From: Neoscytalidium dimidiatum
Taxonomy: Eukaryota; Ascomycota; Dothideomycetes; Botryosphaeriales; Botryosphaeriaceae
Direction: 5' to 3'
DNA: 64,000 bases
NCBI GenBank assembly: GCA_037367355.1
Contig: CM074702.1
Location: 868,001 to 932,000 of the forward strand
Shown here one piece after another: positions 1 to 9,531 of this stretch. The stretch's first letter is position 1. Every line of letters starts with the position of its first letter. A model generated the notes under the pieces. That model saw only the letters and a list, made by a program, of their open reading frames with translations. It was not told where the DNA came from and did no database searches. A program made the position numbers and the translations under genes.

Positions 1-312
1 AAACGCGCCGAGATCGGGAGGGGCAACGGCGCCATTTCCCCGCCTCCGTCGGCGGTTAAAAAAAAAAAAAAAAAAAGTAAACGGGAGGAGTCATCCATGC
101 AAGCCAGAGCCAACACGGTGCATGACTGAAGGCATCATCCGACGCGGAAGTGGAATGACTGGTCCCCATTCCGCCTAAACAACCACCGCCAAATATCTTT
201 CCACACCTCCAATCCCTTCCCCCTCCCCCCCCTTCGCTCCTCTCTTGCCAATTACCTCCTCCTCCATCCTCAATTGGGAATTCCTCGACGCGAAATCACG
301 ACAACGACAGCA
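1..312. other. Upstream region of phosphoserine aminotransferase
   Basis: No gene is seen here. A run of 17 A lies around 60-76. The stretch from about 180 to 260 is C/T-rich, as is common just upstream of fungal start codons, and probably forms promoter plus 5' leader of the next gene. Confidence 0.5.
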
Positions 313-948
313 ATGCCCTCCCGCTCCGACATCTTCTACTTCGGCGCCGGCCCCGCGCCGCTGCCGACGCCGGTCCTCGAGCGCGCCGCCTCGGCCCTGC
401 TCAACTACAACGACAAGGGCATCGGCATCTGCGAGATCTCGCACCGCTCGCCGGAAGCCAACGCGATCCTGGCGGACGCCAAGGCGGCGATGACGGCGCT
501 GTACGACATCCCGGACGACTACGAGATCCTGTTCCTGCAGGGCGGCGGCAGCGGCGAGTTCAGCGCCGTGGTGTACAACATGGTGTCGATCTGGGTGGAG
601 GGGCGGCGGGCGGCGCTGGAGGCGCGGCTGGGCGGCGGGCGGGAGGCCAAGGTGCTGGAGCGCCTGCGCGAGCAGGTGCGCGACGAGCTGCGCGCCGACT
701 ACCTGGTGACGGGGTCGTGGTCGCTCAAGGCGTCGCAGGAGGCCGCGCGCCTGCTGGGCCCCGCGCACGTCAACGTCGCCGTCGACGCGCGCGCCGCCAA
801 CGGCGGCAGGTTCGGCGTCATCCCGCCCGAGTCGGCCTGGAGCCTCACCCCGCGCGCCCGCCGGCCCGCGTACGTCTACTTCTGCGACAACGAGACGGTC
901 GACGGCGTCGAGTTCCCGGCCTTCCCGGCGGCGCTCGAGGGCGCAGGG

Positions 949-986
<38 letters not shown>

Positions 987-1682
987 CCCGCCCGTCGTCG
1001 CGGACATGTCGTCCAACTTCATCAGCCGCAGGATCGACGTGCGCAAGTACGCCGTCATCTTCGGCGGCGCGCAGAAGAACATCGGCAACGCCGGCATCAC
1101 CATCGTCATCGTCAGGAAGTCCCTCCTGCCGCCGCACTCGCCGCCCGCCTCGCCCGAGCTGCTGCGCCAGCTCGGCCTGCCCGTCGGCCCAATCGTCTTC
1201 GACTGGCCCACCATCGCCAAGAACAACTCGCTCTACAACACCCTGCCCATCTTCGACGTCTGGGTCGCCGGCCAGGTCATGCAGGGGCTCGTGCAGGCGT
1301 ACGGCGCGCAGAGGATCGCCGGCCAGGAGCAGGTCTCGAATAGGAAGGCCGAGCTGCTGTATGGCGTGCTCGACAAGTATCCGGACGTGTACGGGGTTGT
1401 GCCCGACAAGAGCGTCCGCAGCAGGATGAACCTGTGCTTCCGGGTGCACGGGGGAGACGACGCTAAGGAGAAGGAGTTCCTGGCGGGCGCCGAGAAGAGG
1501 GGGTTGACCGGCTTGAAGGGCCACAGGAGCGTTGGTGGTATCAGAATCAGCAATTGTAAGTGTTTGTATATCGTATGACGGTGAGTCGTGTTGCTGATCC
1601 GATCGTCACAGATAATGCTGTTCCGCTGGAGGGAGCTCAGAAGCTGGCGCAGTACTTGGAGGAGTATGCGAAGGGCGCGTAA
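313..1682 (+). CDS. SER1: Phosphoserine aminotransferase
   Basis: PLP enzyme of the phosphorylated serine pathway, converting 3-phosphohydroxypyruvate and glutamate to phosphoserine and 2-oxoglutarate in the cytosol. Exons are 313-1555 and 1612-1682. The intron 1556-1611 starts GTAAGT and ends CACAG, and splicing restores the family C-terminus NYNAVPLEGAQKLAQYLEEY. The product is 437 aa. Visible motifs are FYFGAGPAPLP at the N-terminus, EISHRS, LFLQGGGSGEF, and the PLP-lysine context FGGAQKNIGNAG with Lys255. The ATG at 313 gives the usual short N-terminus; the frame is open further upstream but without similarity. An 11-residue poly-Asp run (residues 214-224, GAC repeat 952-984) interrupts a loop before the conserved SSNFISR segment and is probably a length-variable insertion. 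The third-position GC is very high, so long antisense reading frames over this gene are shadows. Confidence 0.95.
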
Positions 1683-2371
1683 GACCTGCGCTGTGCGCTC
1701 ATCGATATGACAGCATTGGTTGGCGTTTGGGGAATACGAGGGCACAAAAAGTTCGGTAAGGGGTTACTAGCAGGTACAGAATCAGCAAGAAATGGTTCAA
1801 CACCAGGAAATGTAAACGGTTGGTCCGAGCTTTGTCGATATGTCGTCATCCCGTTCGCATCAGCACTCTCGAGATCTAAGGTTTTGTGACGACGTCTCGA
1901 CAACACCATGTGACACGGCAGAAGCTGAGAGCCGATTATCAGTGCCGAACTTGATTCTCTAAATGCGAAACGTATGGATCATGTCTTCGTTGAACCCCAT
2001 ATACAAGACAAGGTCTAATGGCAGGGTTTCGATGTGATCCAAATCAACATCCGACAGATCAACGCTCCGAGTGTGTGACCGCCTCATCTAGTCTAATCCA
2101 ATACAAACGGCGATGCTCCCAAAGTGATCGACTGCCTTGCAACCCAAAATCTCCCCGGGATTGGGGACGATCAATCGCGGGGTGAGGTGTGAGAGCGTCC
2201 TTTGATTCAGGCTCACCATCGAAATCACCCAAACCTTGACGGCCACCGTCCCAAATCCGGTTTGAGACAAAGGAGGCACTCACTCTCCGTCCACGCCAAT
2301 CGGAGAAGGTTCCCGACGAGCGATCCTGATCCACCAGCACCAAAAAGACACCGCGCTCCCCTGGCGTCCTG
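1683..2371. other. Convergent 3' intergenic region
   Basis: This lies between the 3' ends of the phosphoserine aminotransferase and thiamine pyrophosphokinase genes. Short open frames occur on both strands but none resembles a known family. Presumably it holds both 3' UTRs and poly(A) signals. Confidence 0.5.
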
Positions 2372-3535
2372 CTACGGCAGGTCGGCGGCCCTCTCAATCG
2401 TAAACAAAACCTTGGCGTCGGTCGTGAGGGTGACGGGAGAGCGCTTGACGTGGTTGCTGGTGCTGACGTTGCCGTCGGGACTCGTGGGCCAGGCGGTGAC
2501 GTCCCACACGAGGCCGGTGGTGGAGATGGTGGCGGGGCCGAACGCGGGCAGGATGCCGACGTTCTTGGTGAAGAAGGCGGCGGCGGCGGCGTCGGGCCGG
2601 TGGGCTGCTGCTACGGGAGCGTGGATGATGCTCTCGCCAGGCGGCAGGATGAAGGAGACGCTCGACTCGGAGAAGAGCCAGAGGCGGGTGCCGTCGCCGT
2701 GCGCGTTCTGCGTGCGCAGCATCTCGTACAGCAGGCCCAGGCCTTGGTCGACTCGCCCGCCCAGCGTGCACAGGATCAGGATCTCACGGCATCGTTGCGA
2801 TCCCGGGGTGGGAGGAGACGATAGACTTGGTGGTGGGACGGCGGCTGTGATTTGCTCGATGGCTTTGCCGAAATCTGTGGAGTACTGGTCCGGGTCGCGT
2901 GAGATGGCGACGCCGTGGGAGGCGTAGTAGGCGCGCACGTCGTCGCGTAATGAGTCGAGGTCGCCATGGATGACTGTGGGGAGCTGGGTTGGGGCGAATG
3001 CCGGAAACGGGTTAGCAGGGGTGGTCGGGAGGTCGGGAGGCCGGGGAGAAGGAGAGACAGGTTGATGAGAGGGAATGCAAGGGGAGTGCGGAGAGAGAAT
3101 GAGGGCTGGGGTTGGGGGTGACAGAGCGTCGGGTCCTGAGGGCTGGCGGTGATCACACAGAGCTGACAGTTCGCTCGAGCTCCCTCATGCTCCCTACACC
3201 GGCGATCTACGTACAAAGTCGGCGCGGCGCGCATCGGCGTCAGGGAGACCGTCGAAAGTGTCGTACAGCCTGTTGGCACCGCCGTCGGCGCAGAGGCGGT
3301 AGCCGGTGTGCGCCCACAGGCGGTGCAGCAGGTCCAGGCTGGCGACGGGTTGATTCAGGATCAGCAGGGCGGGCTTCGCGCGCCAGTCCTGTTCCTGATG
3401 CTGATCCTGGACCTGCGCCGATGCCCCCTGCGTCTGCGTGGCAGCATCCGGTCGCTGCAGGAAGCGCGCCGGCGCGAACTCAGTTGGTGCTGGTGCTGGT
3501 GCTGGTGCTGGTGCTGCTGGTGCTGGTGCTGCCAT
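2372..3535 (-). CDS. THI80: Thiamine pyrophosphokinase
   Basis: Transfers pyrophosphate from ATP to thiamine, making thiamine diphosphate. There are two exons on the minus strand: 3535-3215 and 2983-2372. The 231-nt intron (2984-3214) starts GTACGT; using the acceptor AACCCAG keeps the frame and joins ARRADF to LPTVIHGDLDSL. The product is 310 aa. Family motifs are LLILNQPV, RLCADGGANRLYD, the Asp-rich HGDLDSLRDDV and DFGKAI in the catalytic domain, followed by the thiamine-binding C-terminal beta domain ending in VLFTIE. The N-terminus contains a Pro-Ala repeat (residues about 3-17) encoded by a GGTGCT-type hexanucleotide repeat at roughly 3482-3532. The start is the ATG just before that repeat; a start inside the repeat cannot be excluded. 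Confidence 0.92.
3482..3535. repeat. (GGTGCT)n-like microsatellite within THI80 N-terminus
   Basis: Imperfect tandem GGTGCT/GCT units read on the plus strand; on the minus strand they encode alternating Ala and Pro at the N-terminus of thiamine pyrophosphokinase. Such tracts vary in length between strains. Confidence 0.8.
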
Positions 3536-4145
3536 GGCGGGGGTTAAGGATAATGCTCCGCACGGAGACCGGTTTCCTTCGTCCTCCCTCTCAATCCTGG
3601 GAAGAGGCTGAGATCAGAGCGCCTACACAGCAATCAAGTGGGCGGAAGAGCGGTGGGCTGTCCGCCGAACGAACGGAGGCGGCGGAACGAAGCCCAAAAT
3701 TCTTCGACATATCGGATGACAGCCGGCCAGCCACCCACTCTCCACCCACTCTCCACCCACGCCCTCGCTGCTGCTCCACCGCTTTTAAGACCCCGCCATT
3801 CACCCTTCCCGCACGCGCCAGGCTTTGACGTCATTCGATCGCGCTGGTCTCGCCCGCACACCTGTTCGCATGAATATTCATGCGTCTGACACGTGAACCC
3901 GTCCAAGCCCGAATGCCTTAAGATCCCGCCGCATCCCTAGCCTACCGGCCATGGATGCCTGCTGCCATCACATTCGACTATAGTTTCTCTCCTATTGCCT
4001 CTCCCTCCTACACATCTTCTCCATTACCTCTCGCATAAAAATAAACCCCAGCATCCCTCCACACTCGGCTCTCCACACCTCAACCCCACACGCCATCACC
4101 ACCACCAAAACCCAAACGACAACTCAAAAAAAAAAAAAAAAAGAA
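3536..4145. promoter_or_regulatory. Divergent intergenic region THI80 / unrecognised gene
   Basis: About 610 bp separate two divergent start codons. It holds C/T-rich stretches on the plus strand and an A-run at about 4127-4143 immediately before the ATG at 4146. I looked for a fungal TPP riboswitch for THI80 and did not find one in the correct orientation and order. Confidence 0.5.
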
Positions 4146-5141
4146 ATGTCCTCCTCATCCACCTCACAACCGACCCTCCGCCCAACCCTCCACCCCACCA
4201 CCACCACCACCTCCTCCTCCTCTTCATCCACCCACCGCTACTACCCTTCCACCTCTTCTTCCTCGACAACCCCAACCCCGTCCGCCCCCACCCCCGCCCC
4301 CTCCCGCAACCCTTCCCTCTTCCCAGGCTCCGACACCCACCCCGCCCCGTGGTCATCGTCCCCGTCGAGCCGCGCGCATCAACCACCCCAGCCGCCGGAC
4401 AGCCTCCACAACAACGCCGACTACATCAACGCCCTCGCCGCCGCCGCGCAGGCGTCGCTGCAATCCGCGCCGAGCAGCCCCGGCGCGGACCTGCCCATCT
4501 CGCGGGGGAGCGGGGGCGGGAGCGGGAGCGGTGGGCCTGGCGGGAAGAGGGCGAGCGCGTTCGTGAGTCCGGACGGGGCGGCAGCGGCGGCGGTGAGGGA
4601 GGCGTCGCGGGAGAGGGTCGTCGAGGAGGACGGGGCGAGGGGCGCTGGTGAGGAAGGATGCGGGGAGGGAGCGGGCGGGGCGCGCGGTCCGATGGCCGGC
4701 GGCCGTTCGGCGACGAGCTTTTTGGACATCGACGAGAGCACGCCGGTCACGACGCCGGGGTCGGCGGCTGTGGATGAGGCGGAGGAGTTGGAGAGGAGGT
4801 ATCCGCTTGGGAGGGAGGATGGGGAGGAGGAGGAGGAGGAGGAGGAGGAGGAGGAGGGTGAACAGGGTGTTGAGGGCAATGGGTACGGCAGCTTTACGGA
4901 CCCGTTGGCGAGGGCGAGGGCGGGCGTGAGCGTCGCGAAGGGGGAGGGCTTCGTGGAGAGGGCGAGCGTGATGTTGGACAGGGGTGTTGCTGCGGGCTCT
5001 AGACAGCAGACGCCGAGGCACCATGGGAGACAGCAAAGCTGGAACGAGCAGGACATGCGGCATGAGATGACGGCGAGGTTTTGGAAAGGTGGGCCGGTGC
5101 AGGGGTATGACAGCACGGGGGACGGGAAGGGGTTGAATTGA
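4146..5141 (+). CDS. Low-complexity protein of unknown function
   Basis: A single open frame of 331 aa that I do not recognise. Residues 1-80 are Ser/Thr/Pro-rich. Residues 88-112 contain HNNADYINALAAAAQASL, which looks like a short amphipathic helix followed by an Ser/Pro turn. The stretch 121-185 is Gly/Glu-rich, an acidic run of 11 Glu lies at 227-237, and the C-terminus carries the ordered-looking motif QQSWNEQDMRHEMTARFW (297-313). No signal peptide or membrane segment is visible. The overall picture is a largely disordered, probably nuclear or cytosolic protein. The frame is long, has strong codon bias like neighbouring genes, and the C-terminal motif does not look like random sequence, which supports a real gene. 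Small introns cannot be excluded. Confidence 0.6.
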   Translation: MSSSSTSQPTLRPTLHPTTTTTSSSSSSTHRYYPSTSSSSTTPTPSAPTPAPSRNPSLFPGSDTHPAPWSSSPSSRAHQPPQPPDSLHNNADYINALAAAAQASLQSAPSSPGADLPISRGSGGGSGSGGPGGKRASAFVSPDGAAAAAVREASRERVVEEDGARGAGEEGCGEGAGGARGPMAGGRSATSFLDIDESTPVTTPGSAAVDEAEELERRYPLGREDGEEEEEEEEEEEGEQGVEGNGYGSFTDPLARARAGVSVAKGEGFVERASVMLDRGVAAGSRQQTPRHHGRQQSWNEQDMRHEMTARFWKGGPVQGYDSTGDGKGLN

Positions 5142-6580
5142 AGTTGTTGGGCTGAGACGTGGGTCAACTGTACGATTAGGACTGACGGTGACGGTCAACC
5201 CTCTGCGTAGATATGATTACAACGTGAAATAAGCAGCCTGTAGTGTTTGCTTTACGTTTAGTATACTGGGTAACATAATACCCTATACGAGCCACAATGA
5301 CCGAAGCAGCGAGCAAATATCTTTCTACCACTGTTTTCTTGGAGAACTCCGGGGTATCTATAATGCAAGTGATCAATTGGTAGCCTCTGGCCAAATCTTC
5401 AGTCTAGCCAACCTGATCAGAAAATGAAGCTGTTTGGGAGGCTAATTGCACCAATAAGCGGGACCAACGTTGAGCCGTCGTTGGTCTGGCTGTTTCAGGT
5501 AAGGGACCCACGGTGATGACTCCGAAAGTGATCCGTGTAAATGCCGTAGTGCCAATTAGCAAACAGGACGGAGTTCTGTATCTAACATAAGCCATTGGCT
5601 AGCCGCAGCTAGCGTGATGACTACCGAAGCCTGGCACTATATATACAACGAGAAAATTGAAGACGACAGGAATCTTGACGCATTTTGTCTGTTCTACATT
5701 CCATCTCTCGTCTTTTTTTTTTAGAAAAAAAAAAAAGAATGGGGAAGAAGGGAGAAAGAAGCACGCATATTGTCATTTAAGGCTTTCCTTATCCACCTTT
5801 CCGCAGCATAAAGGAAACAATACGGCCATTAATAACATTTATCATATCTCAAAGTTCTCGAAGCAAAGTGGCGCAAACATATTCAGAGAAGGAAGAAAAA
5901 ACAAAGAACCATTAGCCCACAGTCACGGCCCCACCCCCTCCTCCTTTTTTTTTTTGCATAACTGCATTACAAGACAGAAAACGCCACACATCGAGACGCA
6001 TTTCAAACAAGAAATTCCCCAGTACTGTGGAGTACATTTGCAGCGGCCATTTGACGTGCTTCTCCCGACGCAATCGCTACCCAGCGATCTCGTTTGTCAA
6101 ATCGAACTAAAGCTACTATCAGCATCAACCGTCACACAAATGCAGGCCATGAAATTGCTCCTTTCTACGGCTGAAAGCGAGTTCTTTATTCCATGGCTTA
6201 CGTCGTTAAAGAGTGGATCCGTGCCTGGGGCCGTGCAGAAGCTTTGGCGCTTGTGCCCCACACGTGCTTGTCCCCTTGCCGCCAGGGATGTTTCGGAGGC
6301 CGCGGCAGATCAGCCCTACCCGACCGGCCACCTCGCAGCTCCAGAGCTCTCTCCCGTCCAACACCCATCCACCACGAACGCCCATTGCCGCCAAGTGAAC
6401 CGCTCGCTGAATGTCGATATACCCTCGAGAGCTCTAGCCGAGTTGACGGCACCAGCACCCCGAGTTCATGTTCCATCCAGCCATTTCTCCCCGTCGAACC
6501 GCCATGATCCACCCCGCCGAGCTCTGAGCTGCTGCCGGTCCACCTCGCATACAGCCTTGGAATAGTCCTGGAGACCTGCC
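5142..6580. other. Intergenic region, promoter of the glycosyltransferase-like gene
   Basis: About 1.4 kb with lower GC than the flanking genes. T and A runs lie near 5708-5737 and 5948-5956. A 302-codon open frame (5657-6565) crosses these homopolymers but shows low-complexity Lys/Phe tracts and no family motif, and it ends 15 bp before the next start codon; I read it as leader and promoter, not a gene. Confidence 0.5.
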
Positions 6581-9034
6581 ATGGCCCCACGCATCTTCCC
6601 AACAGATGAAGAGCTGGGGAAACGGGACGATGACTACGCTCCCGGCAGCAAGACCACCCAGGCCTGGCGGAATCTGCCATACAGCTACCGTCGCCGTCGC
6701 CTTGCCGCTGTTGCTGGCGCTACACTGTTTGTGTGGCTGCTTCTGCACATTTTCTCCTCCCGCGACCCCGGCTACATGGTATACGATGCATCGAGCCCGA
6801 CGAAGCTGGTCAAGCCAACGGGCGCCCCGCCAAAGGTTGCCGACGACACAGACCCTGCTGCTGCCCAGCACTACTACAACGGCCGTATCAAGTTCTTTGA
6901 GCTGGGAGATTCCTTGCACAAGCTCGGGAGCACCAACGGCATGCGCGAGAAGAATCGCAATGTCTTGTTCGCTGCCTCAAATCTGAAGAGCGTGTCGGCT
7001 CTGTTGCCACTCGCCTGCGAAATGGCAAAATGGAACCGCAATTATGTGCATTTCACTATCATGGGGCGCTACGACCTTGCTTTGGATGACATCCTCGAGG
7101 TGAACGGCATTGATCGGGAAGGCTGCAACGTCTACTGGCATGATGCTCGTCCGGATTACGTGACATATAGTTCTGATGTGCGCGCCGAAGCAATCGTTAT
7201 GGCAGCACTGGGCCATATTCAAACCTTCATGCACCCACAAGTGGTCATCACGGATGACTCCGTGCAAGAAGATTCATTCTTTACTAGAGGCCTGCGGCGC
7301 AAGACCAAAGAGCAGAGGCTGCCCGTCATTGAGATTCCCAAGAACCGCGCCGACAACCTTGAATGGCTCACCCGCCTCGACTCTGGTTCATTGAGGTCAT
7401 GGCACACCCCAAGCGTCGATATTCTCATTCACGCGTCCCAGAAATCGTCAGGATCGTTGATCCGGCTGCTCCAATCCATCAAAGATGCGGATTACTCAGG
7501 CCTCACTCGTCCTCGGATAACCGTTGAACTACCCGCCGATATCGACCCTCCATCGATTCATTATCTTGAAAGGATGGTCTGGCCCCCATCTCCAAGGGAT
7601 CCGTTCGTCCAACCTCGCCAAAACGGATTAATCATTCGGCACCGTATACCCGACCAGCGCGTCTCGTCCGAAGAAGCCTCCATCCGCTTACTCGAATCCT
7701 TCTACCCCTCCCACAACTCGCACGTCCTGCTCCTCGCGCCCAACGCCCAGCTCTCGCCCCTGTACTACCAATACCTCATGTTCCACCTCCTCGAATACCG
7801 CTACTCAGCCTACGCCGGCACCGACAACGACAACCTCATCGGCATCAGCCTCGAGATCCCCTCTCACCACCTCAACGGCACAACGCCCTTCGACCCGCCC
7901 ACAACCCCGTCCATGCGCTCCGACAAATACAAGAACGGCGGCCACCACGCGGACGCCACCGTCCCCTTCCAATGGCAATCCCCCAACAGCAACGCGGCCC
8001 TCTACTTCGGCGACAAGTGGACCGAGATACACTCCTTCCTGACCGCCCGCCTCGCCGCCTTCCGCCAGCAGGCCGACCCGATCACGCGGCCGCGCACGAT
8101 CCACGAGAGCCTCCCGGGCTGGCTCGAGTACTTCCTCGAGCTGATGCGCGCGCGCGGCTACGCGCTGCACTACCCGGCGCTCGTCGACGCGTCGCGCCAC
8201 GCGCTCGTCGCCCTGCACGCCGAGGCGTACCAGCCGCCCGAGGAGGTGCTGGCCGAGCTCGAGGCCGCCTCTTCCTCTCCCTCTTCCTCGTCCTCTTCCT
8301 CGTCCTCGTCGAACCCCCCCGAACAAGAAGACCGAGCAGCACCCGCTCCCTTCCTGACCGCCGACCTCGCCGCCGCCGCCCTCTCCGACCCTCCCCCGCT
8401 CACCCCCGAGCCCGCCGCCCTCGACGCCCTCCCCTTGCACCTCGTCCTCCCCTTCGACGCCGACCCGCCCGAGCTGAAGGCCCTGCCGATGCTGTCGCAC
8501 CAGGGCGTCGAGGTCGCCGACGAGCGCGAGGCGCGCGCGGCCGCGGCCGAGGTGACGCGCAAGTTTCGGGAGAGCATCGGGGGTTGCGGCGAGGGAGAGG
8601 AGGACGAGGAGGAGATCGAGGGCGTGCGCAGGATCCGGCGGAAGGGGAGCGCGCGGGACTTGTTCTGTTTCGGGGATGAGGGCGAGGGGGAGTGGGAGGG
8701 GGTTGACGAGGGCGATGAGGAGGAGGGGGACGAGGGGGACGAGGATGGGGATGGGGATGGGGATGGGGAGGACGGTGAGGTGGGGATGAAGGAGACGGAG
8801 AAGGGGAAAGGGGATGACGGTGCTGAGAAGAAGAAGAAGAAGAAGGATGATGGTGATGATGATGGGGGTGATGGGGGTGCGGGGAAGCGGGGGAAGAAGG
8901 ACTCGTACATGGGGGAGCCGTTGGAGAAGCCTGATGGGGAGGAGCCTGAAAAGGAGAAGAAGGGTGACGGTGGGGAGAGGAAAGGTGAGGAGGTGAAGAA
9001 AGAAGAGAGCAAGGAGAAGGAGAAGGGGCTGTGA
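6581..9034 (+). CDS. Type II membrane protein, fungal glycosyltransferase-like
   Basis: A single exon of 817 aa. A basic stretch YRRRR (36-40) precedes a hydrophobic segment (about 41-58, ending WLLLHIFSS), the layout of a Golgi or ER type II protein with a lumenal catalytic part. Residues about 75-560 form a globular region; segments such as KNRNVLFAASNLKSVSALLP, a tryptophan/aspartate-containing nucleotide-sugar-like core (YWHDARPDYVTY, VVITDDSVQEDSFF) and HVLLLAPNAQLSPLYYQYL resemble a family usually annotated in filamentous fungi as glycosyltransferase 2; this is recognition by pattern, and donor and acceptor are unknown. From about residue 565 it becomes low complexity, with a Ser run and then a 150-residue Asp/Glu/Lys/Gly tail. 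Start: the ATG at 6581 is preceded by CTGCC and puts the basic patch directly before the membrane segment. Confidence 0.7.
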   Translation: MAPRIFPTDEELGKRDDDYAPGSKTTQAWRNLPYSYRRRRLAAVAGATLFVWLLLHIFSSRDPGYMVYDASSPTKLVKPTGAPPKVADDTDPAAAQHYYNGRIKFFELGDSLHKLGSTNGMREKNRNVLFAASNLKSVSALLPLACEMAKWNRNYVHFTIMGRYDLALDDILEVNGIDREGCNVYWHDARPDYVTYSSDVRAEAIVMAALGHIQTFMHPQVVITDDSVQEDSFFTRGLRRKTKEQRLPVIEIPKNRADNLEWLTRLDSGSLRSWHTPSVDILIHASQKSSGSLIRLLQSIKDADYSGLTRPRITVELPADIDPPSIHYLERMVWPPSPRDPFVQPRQNGLIIRHRIPDQRVSSEEASIRLLESFYPSHNSHVLLLAPNAQLSPLYYQYLMFHLLEYRYSAYAGTDNDNLIGISLEIPSHHLNGTTPFDPPTTPSMRSDKYKNGGHHADATVPFQWQSPNSNAALYFGDKWTEIHSFLTARLAAFRQQADPITRPRTIHESLPGWLEYFLELMRARGYALHYPALVDASRHALVALHAEAYQPPEEVLAELEAASSSPSSSSSSSSSSNPPEQEDRAAPAPFLTADLAAAALSDPPPLTPEPAALDALPLHLVLPFDADPPELKALPMLSHQGVEVADEREARAAAAEVTRKFRESIGGCGEGEEDEEEIEGVRRIRRKGSARDLFCFGDEGEGEWEGVDEGDEEEGDEGDEDGDGDGDGEDGEVGMKETEKGKGDDGAEKKKKKKDDGDDDGGDGGAGKRGKKDSYMGEPLEKPDGEEPEKEKKGDGGERKGEEVKKEESKEKEKGL

Positions 9035-9531
9035 ACGCTCCTCCGAGAAGATTTCTAGCTGATGGAGTTGGGTGTTTTGGGTTGCGTGCCGCGGGAGGGG
9101 GCTTTTCCAGCGCTGTGCGCTCTGGACAGGCGTTTGTGGAATTGGTGCTGATCCCTTTGGATTTCTCGAGTGCCATTTGCAAATGTAGGAAGATTTCCTG
9201 TGTAAGTGCTTCATGAAGACTATGGTGTGGTGTTGGGCTCAAGCTGCTAGAATCTTAAAGAGTATTCCTGTGTTCTCGTGCTTCCAAGTGAGTTGGTGAT
9301 GTGCATGAGCATTGGCTGAACGCGAAACCTACGCGCTGGTTGATCAACATCACACAATAACAATTTTCATATCAGAGGCAAGTATGTATAGTTGGACCAT
9401 GCAAGGTATGTATGTATTCTTCGCTGCATCAAAATAAAGAGGTATAAACAATTGGCTAATGACAAGTATGTACTCAAGAAATGTCTAAAAGCAGAAGCAA
9501 GGACAATCATCCCACATCGCACTCATTCGAG
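9035..9531. other. Convergent 3' intergenic region
   Basis: About 500 bp between two converging genes, with AT-rich stretches at 9340-9500 typical of 3' UTRs. No gene or structured element is seen. Confidence 0.5.

Noticed and set aside
175..1524. 449-codon minus-strand open frame opposite phosphoserine aminotransferase
   Set aside because: Antisense shadow caused by very high third-position GC; it shows a valine run opposite the Asp repeat and no domain.
3545..3620. Possible TPP riboswitch near THI80 (CTGAGATCAG and GGATAATGCTCC words)
   Set aside because: The words are on the strand opposite to THI80 and in the wrong order for the riboswitch, with no supporting stems recognised.
5657..6565. 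302-codon plus-strand frame upstream of the glycosyltransferase-like gene
   Set aside because: It runs through A and T homopolymers, has low-complexity Lys/Phe stretches and no motif, and ends just before the next start codon; best explained as leader/promoter.
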